A stretch of DNA of 64,000 bases from Bradyrhizobium arachidis (lineage in GTDB: Bacteria; Pseudomonadota; Alphaproteobacteria; Rhizobiales; Xanthobacteraceae), in assembly GCF_015291705.1 (NCBI RefSeq), contig NZ_CP030050.1, positions 3,348,001-3,412,000 of the forward strand, given 5' to 3'. A program made the translations under genes and the position numbers. Positions 42,791 through 52,239 of the stretch are shown here, in pieces. How positions within the stretch are numbered: the stretch's first letter is position 1; every line of letters starts with the position of its first letter. The notes under the pieces are model-generated. The model worked only from the letters and a program-made list of their open reading frames with translations. It was not told where the DNA came from and searched no databases.

Positions 42791-43663
42791 CTACCCCCGC
42801 TTCGCCCGGTCCTTCTCGTTCTGCGCCATGATGCTCTCGCGCGCGGCTTTCCAGTCGTCGTCGCTCCAGTCGCGCAGCTGGTAGAAATTGCCGCCCATCG
42901 CGAGCGCCTGCGCGCCGTCCATGGCGATGGTCTCGCCGGTGATCCAGTCGCAGCCGCCGGAGATCAGGAACACCGCGAGGTTCTGCAATTCCTCCATGGT
43001 GCCGACGCGGCCCATCGGGTTCATCGCCTTGGTCCGTGCACCGGCCTCATCGCCGGGCTTGATGCGCTTGCTCATGCCCTCGGTCGGGATTTCGCCCGGC
43101 GCAATGGTGTTGAGGCGGATGCCGTAGCGGCCCCATTCGGTGGCGAGCGACATCGTCATGGCGTGGATTGCCGACTTGCTCATCGCCGACGGCACCACGT
43201 AGGGCGAGCCGTTGCGCACCCAGGTCACCGTGATCGACACGACATTGCCGGGCTGCTTCAAGGCGATCCAGCGCTTGCCGACCGCATGCGTGACGTAGAA
43301 CGTACCGTGCATGACGATGTTGGCGACCGCATCGAAACCGCGCGGCGACAGCTCCTCGCTGCGCGAGATGAAATTGCCGGCGGCGTTGTTGATGAGATCG
43401 GTCAGCGGTCCGTCGCGGAAGATGTTCTCGATCATCTCCTCGACCGCGAGCGCGTTGCGGATGTCGACGCCGTGGCTGGTGACGCGGCCGCCATACTCGG
43501 CCATCAGCTCGGTCGCGGTCTCGTCGCACACGATCTTGCGCCGGCCGCAGATATGCACCTCGGCGCCGAGCTGGAGGAAGCGCGCCGCCATCGACTTGCC
43601 GAGCCCGGTGCCGCCGCCGGTCACGAGAATGCGCCGCCCGGCCAGAAGATTTTCCTTGAACAT
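42791..43663 (-). CDS. SDR resembling 2,4-dienoyl-CoA reductase
   Basis: A 290-residue SDR. The cofactor motif GGGTGLG is near residues 16-22 and NNAAGNF near 92-98. The stretch YVVPSAMSKSAIHAM has Ser where classical SDRs have Tyr before the Lys, as in dienoyl-CoA reductases (DECR), and GRVGTMEELQNLAVFL also fits DECR. In the DECR family a different Tyr upstream donates the proton; by alignment from memory that place is Trp here (TVTWVRNGS). GGGAGAAA precedes the ATG. It lies within a leftward pair with the acyl-CoA ligase, which suits reduction of an unsaturated acyl-CoA. Confidence 0.82.
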   Translation of the reverse strand: MFKENLLAGRRILVTGGGTGLGKSMAARFLQLGAEVHICGRRKIVCDETATELMAEYGGRVTSHGVDIRNALAVEEMIENIFRDGPLTDLINNAAGNFISRSEELSPRGFDAVANIVMHGTFYVTHAVGKRWIALKQPGNVVSITVTWVRNGSPYVVPSAMSKSAIHAMTMSLATEWGRYGIRLNTIAPGEIPTEGMSKRIKPGDEAGARTKAMNPMGRVGTMEELQNLAVFLISGGCDWITGETIAMDGAQALAMGGNFYQLRDWSDDDWKAARESIMAQNEKDRAKRG

Positions 43664-43690
43664 GGCTGTTTCTCCCGTACGGATTGTCAG

Positions 43691-43710
43691 TTAATTGGTC
43701 GATTGACTAA
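43691..43710. promoter_or_regulatory. Imperfect dyad in a divergent promoter
   Basis: TTAATTGGTCGATTGACTAA has matching outer TTA/TAA and a central TCGA, lying 27-47 bases upstream of the SDR start and 59-78 upstream of the divergent hydratase start. TetR-family regulators of acyl-CoA genes bind such AT-rich dyads. Candidate only. Confidence 0.3.
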
Positions 43711-43768
43711 ATCCGGCCGCCAGCTTCCTGTAAAGCGGCACTGAACAAGAACAGGGGAGAATTCGTCC

Positions 43769-44578
43769 ATGGAAGAGCGCGTCTCGATTTCGATCTCAGA
43801 AGGCGTCGCCGACGTGCGGCTGGTGCGCGCGGACAAGATGAATGCGCTGGATCAGGCCATGTTCGAGGCCCTTGTCGCGGCAACCGAGCGGCTTTCGAAG
43901 GAAAAAGGCCTGCGCGTCGTCGTGCTGTCGGGTGAAGGCCGCGCCTTCTGCGCCGGTCTCGACATGGGGCGTTTTGCCGCCATGAAGGAGAAGGGCGGCA
44001 ACGGAATTCCGGGTGGCGAAAATCGCGATCTCACCAAGCGGACTCATGGCCAGGCGAACTTTCCGCAGCAGGCGGTGTGGGGATGGCGCCAGCTTCCGGT
44101 TCCGGTGATCGCGGCCGTGCATGGCGTTGCCTTCGGCGGCGGCTTCCAGCTTTCGCTCGGTGCAGATATGCGCTTCCTCAGCGCAGATGCGCGCATGTCG
44201 ATCATGGAAATCAAATGGGGCCTCGTCCCCGATATGGCGGGCACGCCGATCCTCGCTTCGCTGGTGCGCGATGATATCCTGCGAGATCTCACCTTCACCG
44301 GTCGCATCTTCTCCGCGCAGGAGGCGATGGCTTACGGTCTCGCGACGCGCATCTGCGACGATCCGCGCGCTGCCGCGTTCGAAGTCGCGCGCGAGATCGC
44401 CGGCAAGAGCCCTGATGCGATCCGCGCGGCGAAGCGCCTGCTCAACAACCTCTCGGTCGATCCGGGTCCTGCGCTGCTCGCCGAGTCCGTCGAGCAGCAG
44501 AAGCTGATCGGCAGCGCGAACCAGACCGAGGCGGTGCGGTCGAATCTGGAGAAGCGCGCGGCGAAGTATGCGGATTAG
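43769..44578 (+). CDS. Crotonase/enoyl-CoA hydratase-family protein
   Basis: A 269-residue crotonase-fold protein. AFCAGLDMGRF near residues 60-70 and AVHGVAFGGGFQLSLGADMR near 115-134 form the oxyanion hole, and MEIKWGLVPDMAGT near 147-160 contains the Asp at the second acid position. The DMAGT pattern is that of enoyl-CoA hydratases acting as dienoyl-CoA isomerases or on unusual substrates. GGGGAG precedes the ATG at 8 bases. It is divergent from the DECR-like SDR and precedes an acyl-CoA ligase on the same strand, with a repeat between. Confidence 0.85.
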   Translation: MEERVSISISEGVADVRLVRADKMNALDQAMFEALVAATERLSKEKGLRVVVLSGEGRAFCAGLDMGRFAAMKEKGGNGIPGGENRDLTKRTHGQANFPQQAVWGWRQLPVPVIAAVHGVAFGGGFQLSLGADMRFLSADARMSIMEIKWGLVPDMAGTPILASLVRDDILRDLTFTGRIFSAQEAMAYGLATRICDDPRAAAFEVAREIAGKSPDAIRAAKRLLNNLSVDPGPALLAESVEQQKLIGSANQTEAVRSNLEKRAAKYAD

Positions 44579-44584
44579 TCTCCC

Positions 44585-44682
44585 GTCATTCCGGGCGCCG
44601 CGTGAGCGGCGAGCCCGGAATCCATAACCCCGGCTCGTGGTTATGGATTCCGGGCCTCGCCTTCGGCGCATCCCGGAATGAC
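44585..44682. repeat. Intergenic inverted repeat, family B
   Basis: GTCATTCCGGGCG and GCGCATCCCGGAATGAC outer arms, with GAGCCCGGAATCCATAAC and GTTATGGATTCCGGGC inner arms. It lies between two rightward genes. Confidence 0.85.
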
Positions 44683-44733
44683 GAGCGTGGTTGTGGCTAC
44701 TGTTCTAACCCGACGAAAGATCGGAAAACAAAA

Positions 44734-46278
44734 ATGAGCGAAACGTCCCCATTCCTCGGCATCGTCTCCGGCGAACGCCGCCGTTCCCACGCCGAAGTCG
44801 CCACCCGCGCCGACCGCATCGCCTCGGGCCTTGCCAAAATCGGCGTCCGCCAGGGCGATTGCGTCTGCATGCTGATGCGCAATGACATCGCCTTCCTGGA
44901 AGCCGCCTACGCCGCGATGCGGCTGGGTGCCTACGGCGTGCCGATCAACTGGCACTTCAAGCCGGAGGAGATCAACTACATCCTTGATGACACCGGCACG
45001 TCCGTGCTGATCGGGCACGCCGACATGCTGCACGCCTTGCGCGATGCGGTCCCGAAAGGCGTCACCGTGCTCAGCGTGCCGACGCCGCCGGAGATCCTGT
45101 CCAACTACAAGATCGATCCCGATCACCTCAAGACGCCGGATTTCGCCATCGATTTCGAGCCCTGGCTCGCGCAATTCCAGCCCTATGAGGGCCCGGTCGT
45201 GCCGCAGCCGATGAACATGATCTACACGTCAGGCACGACAGGCCATCCCAAGGGCGTGCGGCGCAATGCCCCGACGCCGGATCAGCAAGCGGCCGGCGAG
45301 CGCATGCGCGCGATGATCTATGGGCTGAAGCCCGGCGCCCGCGCGATCCTGCCGGGGCCGCTCTATCATTCCGCGCCGAACTCGTTCGGCATCCGCGCCG
45401 GCAAGCTCGGCGGCGCGTTGGTGCTGATGCCGCGTTTCGAGGCGGAGGAGTTTCTCGCGCTGATCGAGAGATACAAGATCGACACCATCTTCATGGTGCC
45501 GACCATGTTCATCCGCCTGATGAAGCTACCAGGAGAGGTGCGCAGGAAATACGACGTCTCTTCGCTCCGCCATGTCATCCATGCCGCCGCGCCGTGCCCG
45601 GCCGACGTCAAGCGCGCCATGATCGAATGGTGGGGGCCGGTGATCTACGAATTCTACGGCTCGACGGAATCAAGCGCCGTCACGTTCGCAACTTCCGAGG
45701 ACGCGCTGAAGAAGCCCGGCACCGTCGGCAAGATTTCACCCGGCGCCGAGCTGCGCTTCATCGGCGAGGACGGAAGCGAGCGCGGCGTCGGCGAGATCGG
45801 CGAGATCTATTCCCGCATGGCGGAGCTAGCCGACTTCACCTACCACAACAAGCCGGACAAACGCGCCGAGATCGATCTCGGCGGCTTCATCACCTCGGGC
45901 GACGTCGGCTATATCGACGAGGACGGCTACGTCTTCATCTGCGACCGCAAGCGCGACATGGTGATCTCGGGCGGCGTGAACATCTACCCGGCCGAGATCG
46001 AATCCGTGCTGCATGCCGTGCCCGGCGTGCATGATTGCGCGGTGTTCGGCATCCCCGATGCCGAGTTCGGCGAGGCGCTGATGGCGGTGGTCGAGCCGCA
46101 AGCTGGCGTCGCGCTCGATGCCGCCGACGTCCGCGCAAAGCTGAAGACCTCGCTCGCCGATTACAAGGTGCCCAAGCACATCGAGATCCGCTCTGGGCTG
46201 CCGCGCGAAGACTCCGGAAAAATCTTCAAGCGCCGCTTGCGCGATCCCTATTGGGAGCAGGCTGGGCGGAAAATCTGA
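44734..46278 (+). CDS. Acyl-CoA synthetase (AMP-forming)
   Basis: A 514-residue ANL-superfamily ligase. Motifs: P-loop IYTSGTTGHPKGVRR near residues 165-179, A5 EFYGSTESS near 306, A7 ITSGDVGYIDEDGYVFICDRKRDMVISGG near 386-414, and the A10 Lys in PREDSGKIFKRRLR near 498. The start ATG 44734 lacks a strong ribosome-binding site, but upstream in-frame codons fall in the repeat. Its C-terminal codons (RLRDPYWEQAGRKI) are partly duplicated 100 bases downstream beyond a repeat. Long-chain or bile-acid-like CoA ligases are closest; substrate not known. Confidence 0.88.
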   Translation: MSETSPFLGIVSGERRRSHAEVATRADRIASGLAKIGVRQGDCVCMLMRNDIAFLEAAYAAMRLGAYGVPINWHFKPEEINYILDDTGTSVLIGHADMLHALRDAVPKGVTVLSVPTPPEILSNYKIDPDHLKTPDFAIDFEPWLAQFQPYEGPVVPQPMNMIYTSGTTGHPKGVRRNAPTPDQQAAGERMRAMIYGLKPGARAILPGPLYHSAPNSFGIRAGKLGGALVLMPRFEAEEFLALIERYKIDTIFMVPTMFIRLMKLPGEVRRKYDVSSLRHVIHAAAPCPADVKRAMIEWWGPVIYEFYGSTESSAVTFATSEDALKKPGTVGKISPGAELRFIGEDGSERGVGEIGEIYSRMAELADFTYHNKPDKRAEIDLGGFITSGDVGYIDEDGYVFICDRKRDMVISGGVNIYPAEIESVLHAVPGVHDCAVFGIPDAEFGEALMAVVEPQAGVALDAADVRAKLKTSLADYKVPKHIEIRSGLPREDSGKIFKRRLRDPYWEQAGRKI

Positions 46279-46294
46279 CAATTCAACGAGAACC

Positions 46295-46385
46295 CGTAGG
46301 GTGGGCAAAGCGAAGCGTGCCCACCAAATTCGCTTACGGAGACAGATGGTGGGCACGGCGCAAGCGCGCCTTTGCTCACCCTACG
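46295..46385. repeat. Intergenic inverted repeat, family A
   Basis: CGTAGGGTGGGCAAAGCG...GTGCCCACC mirrored by GGTGGGCACGGCGC...CTTTGCTCACCCTACG. It sits between the acyl-CoA ligase end and a duplicated fragment of that end. Confidence 0.85.
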
Positions 46386-46430
46386 AGACTGCGCGATCCC
46401 TATTGGGAGAAGGCGGGACGGAAGATTTGG
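46386..46430 (+). pseudogene. Duplicated C-terminal fragment of an acyl-CoA synthetase gene
   Basis: The bases encode LRDPYWEKAGRKIW, matching the real gene's end LRDPYWEQAGRKI at 46240-46278. TGCGCGATCCCTATTGGGAG is identical in both and the next 21 bases agree at 16 positions. There is no start codon or upstream domain. It could be the displaced original 3' end after repeat insertion, or the remnant of a lost paralogue. Confidence 0.6.
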
Positions 46431-46466
46431 CGCAGGCGACAGGAGCGAGGGCCGTGCCCGGCGCCC

Positions 46467-48584
46467 CTAAACCAGCTCCCCGCCCACGAACAACAGGAAC
46501 GACCGGCCCGGCACCTTGTAGATGCTGTCGAACTCGAACCGTGCCCCGGATCCGCCGTCGCCGACATTGGTATCGAGCAGCAATGACCAGCACGGGCCGG
46601 CCGAAGTGTGCGGCAGCTTGAAATCAACCTCGCCCTCAAAACTGTTGAGGATGATCAGCACGCTGTCGTCCTCACCGCGGCGCGGGATCGCGGTCTTTCG
46701 CGCGCGGCCGTCGAGCACGACGCCAAAGCATTTCAGCCAGCCGGTCTGCCAGTCAGCACTGGACATCTCGCTGCCATTGGCATTGACCCAGACCACGTCG
46801 CGGATGTCGAGCTTGGTGTCGTGCACGCCGGTGAGGAAGCGGCTGCGGCGCAGGATCGGATAGTCGCGCCGGAGCTGGATCACGCGCTTGGTGAAAGCCA
46901 GCAGCTTCTGCGAGTTCTCGCCCATGCTCCAGTCGAACCAGGAGATGTCGCTGTCCTGGCAATAGGCGTTGTTGTTGCCCTGTTGGGTGCGGCCGAACTC
47001 GTCGCCGCCGAGCAGCATCGGTGTGCCCTGCGACAGCAGCAAGGTGGCGAGCATGTTGCGCTTCTGCCGCTCGCGCAGCGCAATGACGTTCTTGTCGTCG
47101 GTCGGGCCCTCGACGCCGCAATTCCAGGAACGGTTGTTGGAATTGCCGTCGCGGTTGCCCTCGCCATTGGCCTCGTTGTGCTTGTCGTTGTAGCTCGCCC
47201 AGTCGTTCAGCGTGAAACCGTCATGCGCCGTGATGAAGTTGACGCTGGCCCAGGAGCGGCGGCCGCCCCAGCGGCCGAAGATATCGCCGGAGCCAAGCAG
47301 CCGCGTTGCGAGCGCGGAGGGCGGCGCCTCGCCGCGCCAATAGTCGCGCGCGGTGTCGCGAAATCTGTCGTTCCACTCCGCCCAGCCGGGCGGGAAGCCG
47401 CCGACCTGGTAGCCGCCGGGTCCGCAATCCCAGGGTTCGGCGATCAGCTTGACGGTCGACAGCAGCGGATCCTGGTCCATTGCCTTCAGGAAGCCGCTCT
47501 CCTCGTCGAAGCCGTAGACCTCGCGGGCGAGAATGGTGCCGAGGTCGAAGCGGAAGCCGTCGATATGCATGTGGCCGGCCCAGTAGCGCAAGGAATCCAT
47601 CACCATCTGGATCACGCGCGGATGGGAGAGATTGACGGTGTTTCCGGTGCCGGTGTCGTTGATGTAGTAGCGCCGACGGTCCGGCAGCAGGCGATAGTAG
47701 CTCGCATTGTCGATGCCCTTGAAGGACAGCGTCGGCCCGAGCTCGTTGCCTTCGGCGGTGTGGTTGTAGACGACGTCGAGGATCACCTCGAGCCCGGCGC
47801 CGTGCAGCTTCGACACCATCTCCTTGAATTCGCGCAGGCTGTTCGGCACATCGGAGGCATAGCGCGGATCGGGCGCGAAGAAGCCGATGGTGTTGTAGCC
47901 CCAGTAATTGACGAGGTTCTTCTTCAGAAGATTGTCGTCGTTGACGAAGGAATGGATCGGCAGCAGCTCGATCGAGGTTATGCCGAGCGAAGTCAGATAG
48001 GCGATCAGCTCAGGCGCAGCGAAACCGGCATAGGTGCCGCGAAGGTTCTCCGGCACACCCGGGTGCTTCTTCGTGAAGCCTTTGACATGGGTTTCGTAGA
48101 CGATGGTCTCGTCCCAATGGACGTTCTGCCGCGCCGCTTCGGCCTGCCAGTCGAAATCGGGATCGACTACGACGCATTTCGGCATGAACGGCGCGCTGTC
48201 GCGCTCGTCGAAGGTGAGGTCGTCGCCGCTCTCCATCTTGTAGCCGAACACCGCCGGATTCCAGTTCAGGCTCCCGGCGTGCGCGCGGGCATAGGGGTCG
48301 AGCAGCAGCTTGTTCGGATTGAAGCGATGACCGCCGTCCGGCTGATAGGGCCCGTAGACGCGGTAGCCGTAGAAGGTGCCGGGACCGATGCCGGCGATGT
48401 AGCCGTGAAAGACCTGGTCGGTATATTCCGGCAGCTCGAAGCGATGTGTTTCTCGGTCGCCGTCGAACAGGCAGACCTCCACCTTGGTGGCGTTGGCGGA
48501 GAACACCGCAAAATTCGTGCCCCTGCCGCTCCAATGCGCACCCAGCGGATAAGGCAGGCCTTCCTCGATGATGAAATCGGACAT
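46467..48584 (-). CDS. glgX: Glycogen debranching enzyme GlgX
   Basis: A 705-residue GH13 enzyme that cleaves alpha-1,6 branches of (limit) glycogen. An N-terminal CBM48 domain covers about residues 10-110 ([18 protein letters not shown]). The catalytic barrel has [11 protein letters not shown] near 271-281, nucleophile Asp in GFRFDLGT (347), acid Glu in IAEPWD (383) and the third Asp in TAHDGF (455). Length matches GlgX/TreX. It is alone here, without glgA, glgB, glgC, glgP or treY/treZ in the window. The duplicated ligase fragment lies just beyond its stop. TreX-type isoamylase activity is the alternative name. Confidence 0.93.
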   Translation of the reverse strand: MSDFIIEEGLPYPLGAHWSGRGTNFAVFSANATKVEVCLFDGDRETHRFELPEYTDQVFHGYIAGIGPGTFYGYRVYGPYQPDGGHRFNPNKLLLDPYARAHAGSLNWNPAVFGYKMESGDDLTFDERDSAPFMPKCVVVDPDFDWQAEAARQNVHWDETIVYETHVKGFTKKHPGVPENLRGTYAGFAAPELIAYLTSLGITSIELLPIHSFVNDDNLLKKNLVNYWGYNTIGFFAPDPRYASDVPNSLREFKEMVSKLHGAGLEVILDVVYNHTAEGNELGPTLSFKGIDNASYYRLLPDRRRYYINDTGTGNTVNLSHPRVIQMVMDSLRYWAGHMHIDGFRFDLGTILAREVYGFDEESGFLKAMDQDPLLSTVKLIAEPWDCGPGGYQVGGFPPGWAEWNDRFRDTARDYWRGEAPPSALATRLLGSGDIFGRWGGRRSWASVNFITAHDGFTLNDWASYNDKHNEANGEGNRDGNSNNRSWNCGVEGPTDDKNVIALRERQKRNMLATLLLSQGTPMLLGGDEFGRTQQGNNNAYCQDSDISWFDWSMGENSQKLLAFTKRVIQLRRDYPILRRSRFLTGVHDTKLDIRDVVWVNANGSEMSSADWQTGWLKCFGVVLDGRARKTAIPRRGEDDSVLIILNSFEGEVDFKLPHTSAGPCWSLLLDTNVGDGGSGARFEFDSIYKVPGRSFLLFVGGELV

Positions 48585-48776
48585 GTGAATCCCCAGGCCC
48601 CGATGGCCGCGACGCCAACGCCATCGCCTGCCGAATGTTTCAAGCGGCGTGCCATTCTGGGCGCTACGTGCGTCAATTCAATGAAGCGAGAGCGGGTGAC
48701 GCGTTTTGAGGCAATGTCTTCGCAGCGATGACTTTCGCACCTATATAGGCGGGGTCATCGACCCGCGGATAAAGCC

Positions 48777-49181
48777 ATGTCCCCCGTTTCCATCCTGCTC
48801 AACATTCTCTGGATTCTCATCGGCGGCGCCTGGATGGCGTTCGGCTGGCTGGTGGCTGCGGTCATCATGGCCGTCACCATCATCGGCCTGCCCTGGGCGC
48901 GGGCGGCGTTCAACATCGCCGTCTACACGCTGCTGCCGTTCGGCTCGCGCGCGGTCAATCGCTACGACGTCACCGGCGAGAGCGATATCGGCACCGGCCC
49001 GCTCGGGGTGATCGGCAACATCATCTGGTTCGTGCTCGCGGGCTGGTGGCTGGCGCTCGGCCACCTCGTGACCGCGCTGGTGCTGGCGATCACCATCATC
49101 GGCATCCCCTTCGCATGGGCCCATCTGAAGCTCGCCGGCATCGCGCTCTGGCCGATCGGCAAGGTCATCGTGCCGGCCTAG
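48777..49181 (+). CDS. yccF: YccF-domain inner-membrane protein
   Basis: A 134-residue membrane protein made of two similar halves, each an hydrophobic pair: ILLNILWILIGGAWMAFGW then VTIIGLPWARAAFNIA, and VIGNIIWFVLAGWWLALGH then ITIIGIPFAWAHLKLA. This internal duplication is the mark of the YccF (DUF307) family. Function is unknown; it is divergent from glgX with a 192-base gap. A GATC-type repeat starts right after the stop. Confidence 0.88.
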   Translation: MSPVSILLNILWILIGGAWMAFGWLVAAVIMAVTIIGLPWARAAFNIAVYTLLPFGSRAVNRYDVTGESDIGTGPLGVIGNIIWFVLAGWWLALGHLVTALVLAITIIGIPFAWAHLKLAGIALWPIGKVIVPA

Positions 49182-49228
49182 GGCATGATCCGGAAAAGTG
49201 CGGCGCGTTTTTCCGAAAAGATCATGCC
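49182..49228. repeat. Inverted repeat, family G (GGCATGATCCGGAAAAG type)
   Basis: GGCATGATC (49182-49190) pairs with GATCATGCC (49220-49228), with CGGAAAA/TTTTTCCG inside. It begins at the base after the yccF stop and is a common Rhizobiales intergenic element as I recall. Confidence 0.75.
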
Positions 49229-49240
49229 TAAACAACGACC

Positions 49241-49272
49241 TAGAGCGCGAGGACGATTATCTTCGCGCTCTA
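49241..49272. repeat. 10-bp hairpin TAGAGCGCGA/TCGCGCTCTA
   Basis: Perfect arms 49241-49250 and 49263-49272 around a 12-base loop, 12 bases after the family G element. The two are probably one composite repeat. The remaining 109 bases before ppc contain no other structure I can support, apart from the AAGGGGAG ribosome-binding site. Confidence 0.65.
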
Positions 49273-49381
49273 GCCCTCTAGGTGTGCGCCGCCCCCAACT
49301 TCGTCTTGCGCTGCGGCAAAAAACTTGCACACTCGGTCAGCCGGGGAGCCATAGGGAGCTCTACTTAAGGGGAGCGAGCCA

Positions 49382-52171
49382 ATGTCCCTCCAGACCATAC
49401 CATCCGACGCGCCTGATCACCGCTCCAACCGCCCTGAGGACGTTCAGGCGCTGGAGGCGGACGCGCGGCTGCGCGACGATATCCGCCTGCTCGGGCGCAT
49501 TCTTGGCGACACCGTGCGCGACCAGGAGGGCGCCGACGTGTTCGACCTGGTCGAGCGCATCCGGCAGACCTCGATCCGGTTCCACCGCGACGAGGACCGG
49601 CTTGCCCGCCGCGAGCTCGAGCAGATCCTCGACAGCATGTCGACCTCCGAGACGGTGCGGATCGTCCGCGCCTTCAGCTATTTTTCCCACCTCGCCAATA
49701 TCGCCGAGGACCAGAACAACATCCGCCAGATGCGCGCCGGCAAGGGCGGCGGCTCCGGTGTGCTGGCGGAGACGCTGGCCCATGCCAGGGCCGCGGGCAT
49801 CAACTCCGACACCTTGCGCAGCTTCTTCAAGAGTGCGCTGGTCAGCCCGGTCCTGACCGCGCACCCGACCGAGGTCCGCCGCAAGAGCACCATGGACCGC
49901 GAGATGGAGGTGGCCGCGCTGCTCGACCGCCGCGAGCGGGTCGCGCTGACCGCGGACGAGGCCGCCGCCAGCGATGAGCAGCTCCGCCGCGAGGTGCTGA
50001 CGCTGTGGCAGACCAATCTGCTCCGCCGCACCAAGCTCACCGTGCTCGACGAGGTCGCCAACGGCCTGTCATTCTACGATTACACCTTCCTGCGCGAGGT
50101 TCCGCGGCTGGTCAACGTGCTGGAAGACCGGCTGGAGGAGGGCGGCGAGGCGGCCGCGAGCGAGCTCGCCTCGTTCCTGCGCATGGGCAGCTGGATCGGC
50201 GGCGACCGCGACGGCAATCCCTTCGTCACCGCCGACGTGATGCGCGGCACGCTGCGGCTGCAGTCGAGCCGGGTGATGCAGTTCTATCTGAACGAGCTGC
50301 ACGTGCTCGGCTCGGAACTGTCGATCGCGGCGCATCTCGCCGACGTCTCCGAGGAGCTGCGTACGCTCGCGGAGCGCTCGCCGGACACCTCGCCGCACCG
50401 GAGCGGCGAGCCCTATCGTCTCGCAGTCTCCGGCATTTATGCACGCCTGACGGCGACGGCCGAAAAGCTCGAGGTCGAGATCACGCGCCGGCCGGTCGGC
50501 AAGGGCAAGCCTTACGAGAGCGTCAGGGAATTGCAGGCCGATCTCGACGTGCTGCATCGCTCCCTGATCTCCAACAATGCCCGCGTCATCGCCCGCGGCC
50601 GGCTGCGGCTCTTGCGGCGCGCGGTGGACTGCTTCGGCTTCCATCTGGCGCGGCTCGACATCCGCCAGAATTCGGCCGTGCACGAGCGCACCATCGCCGA
50701 ACTGATGGATGCCGCCAACCCCGGCATGTCCTATCTCGCGCTCGGCGAGGACGCCCGCATCTCGCTGCTCACCAATGAGCTGCGCTCGACGCGCGCGCTG
50801 GTCTCGCCCTTCGTCAAATACAGCGACGAGACCATGGGCGAGCTCAACGTCTTCCATGCCGCCGCCGAAGCGCATGCGAAGTTCGGCTCGGACGCGATTC
50901 CCCAATGCATTATCTCGATGTGCAAGGGCATGTCCGACATGCTCGAGGTCGCGGTCCTGCTCAAGGAAGTGGGGCTCGTCCATCCCTCCGGGCGCAGCGC
51001 CATCAACGTCGTGCCGCTGTTCGAGACCATCGAGGATCTGCAGGCTTCCTCCGGCATCATGGACCGGATGCTGTCGCTGCACGACTACCGGCGCTTGGTC
51101 GACAGCCGCGGCAGCGTGCAGGAGGTCATGCTCGGCTATTCCGACTCGAACAAGGATGGCGGCTTCGTCACCTCGGGCTGGGAGCTCTACAAGGCCGAGA
51201 TCGGGCTCGTCGAGGTGTTCGAGCGCCATCACGTGCGCCTTCGTCTTTTCCACGGCCGCGGCGGCTCAGTCGGCCGCGGCGGTGGTCCGAGCTATGATGC
51301 CATCGTCGCGCAGCCCGGCGGCGCGGTGAACGGCCAGATCCGCATCACCGAGCAGGGCGAGATCATCTCGTCGAAATATTCCAACGCCGAAGTCGGCCGC
51401 AACAATCTGGAGATCCTCGCAGCCGCCACGCTGGATGCGAGCCTGCTGCAGCCGCGCCAGAGCGCGCCGCGCCGCGAATATCTCGCCGCGATGGACGAGC
51501 TTTCCAACCTTGCGTTCAAGGCCTATCGCGGCCTCGTCTACGAGACCGAGGGCTTTGTCGATTACTTCTGGGCCTCGACTGTCATCAACGAGATCGCGAC
51601 GCTGAACATCGGCAGCCGTCCGGCCTCGCGCAAGAAGACCCGCGCGATCGAGGACCTCCGCGCCATCCCCTGGGTGTTCTCATGGGCGCAATGCCGCCTG
51701 ATGCTGCCGGGCTGGTACGGTTTTGGCAGCGCGGTCGCGCAGTGGATCGCGGCGCATCCGCAACAGGGCATGCCGTTCCTAAAAGAGCTCTACAAGGAAT
51801 GGCCGTTCTTCCGCATGCTGCTGTCGAACATGGACATGGTGCTGGCGAAAAGCTCGATCGCGATCGCCTCGCGCTATGCCGAGCTGGTGCCGGACGAGGG
51901 CTTGCGCGAAAAGATATTCGGCCGCATCCGCCGTGAATGGCATTCCTGCATCGAGACGCTGCTCGACATCATGGGGCAGGACCGCCTGCTGCAAGGCAAT
52001 CCGTTGCTGGAGCGCTCGGTGCGCCACCGCTTCCCCTATCTCGATCCGCTCAACCACGTGCAGGTCGAGCTTTTGAAGGAGCACCGCGCGCAGAACCCGG
52101 ACGAGCAGGTGCTGCGCGGGATTCAGCTCACCATCAACGGCATCTCGGCGGGGCTAAGGAATACGGGGTAG
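49382..52171 (+). CDS. ppc: Phosphoenolpyruvate carboxylase
   Basis: A 929-residue cytoplasmic enzyme adding bicarbonate to phosphoenolpyruvate to give oxaloacetate, replenishing the TCA cycle. The first catalytic-His segment [12 protein letters not shown] is at about residues 158-169, [11 protein letters not shown] near 274, the second signature [18 protein letters not shown] near 583-600, and the loop [14 protein letters not shown] near 625-638. The C-terminus [15 protein letters not shown] is complete and carries the conserved final Gly. AAGGGGAG lies 7 bases before the ATG. No plant-type N-terminal phosphorylation Ser is apparent. A single-gene unit. Confidence 0.96.
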   Translation: MSLQTIPSDAPDHRSNRPEDVQALEADARLRDDIRLLGRILGDTVRDQEGADVFDLVERIRQTSIRFHRDEDRLARRELEQILDSMSTSETVRIVRAFSYFSHLANIAEDQNNIRQMRAGKGGGSGVLAETLAHARAAGINSDTLRSFFKSALVSPVLTAHPTEVRRKSTMDREMEVAALLDRRERVALTADEAAASDEQLRREVLTLWQTNLLRRTKLTVLDEVANGLSFYDYTFLREVPRLVNVLEDRLEEGGEAAASELASFLRMGSWIGGDRDGNPFVTADVMRGTLRLQSSRVMQFYLNELHVLGSELSIAAHLADVSEELRTLAERSPDTSPHRSGEPYRLAVSGIYARLTATAEKLEVEITRRPVGKGKPYESVRELQADLDVLHRSLISNNARVIARGRLRLLRRAVDCFGFHLARLDIRQNSAVHERTIAELMDAANPGMSYLALGEDARISLLTNELRSTRALVSPFVKYSDETMGELNVFHAAAEAHAKFGSDAIPQCIISMCKGMSDMLEVAVLLKEVGLVHPSGRSAINVVPLFETIEDLQASSGIMDRMLSLHDYRRLVDSRGSVQEVMLGYSDSNKDGGFVTSGWELYKAEIGLVEVFERHHVRLRLFHGRGGSVGRGGGPSYDAIVAQPGGAVNGQIRITEQGEIISSKYSNAEVGRNNLEILAAATLDASLLQPRQSAPRREYLAAMDELSNLAFKAYRGLVYETEGFVDYFWASTVINEIATLNIGSRPASRKKTRAIEDLRAIPWVFSWAQCRLMLPGWYGFGSAVAQWIAAHPQQGMPFLKELYKEWPFFRMLLSNMDMVLAKSSIAIASRYAELVPDEGLREKIFGRIRREWHSCIETLLDIMGQDRLLQGNPLLERSVRHRFPYLDPLNHVQVELLKEHRAQNPDEQVLRGIQLTINGISAGLRNTG

Positions 52172-52235
52172 GGCGAATAGCGAAATGGCGAATAGCGAAT
52201 GGAGTCCACTCGCCATTCGCTACTCACCATTCGCC
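52172..52235. repeat. Short direct and inverted repeats after ppc
   Basis: GGCGAATAGCGAA and GGCGAATAGCGAATGG are direct copies; CGCCATTCGCTACTC and ACCATTCGCC are their inverses. The whole lies between the convergent ppc and SMP-30 genes and could end transcripts from both sides. Confidence 0.65.
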
Positions 52236-52239
52236 TCAC

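Noticed and set aside
26101..46385. Recurrent GTAGGGTGGGC blocks as a possible CRISPR array
   Set aside because: Copies are separated by kilobases of genes, are inverted pairs rather than regularly spaced direct repeats, and no cas genes are present.
46608..48731. A 707-codon + strand frame opposite glgX
   Set aside because: Shadow frame; glgX shows all catalytic motifs on the other strand.
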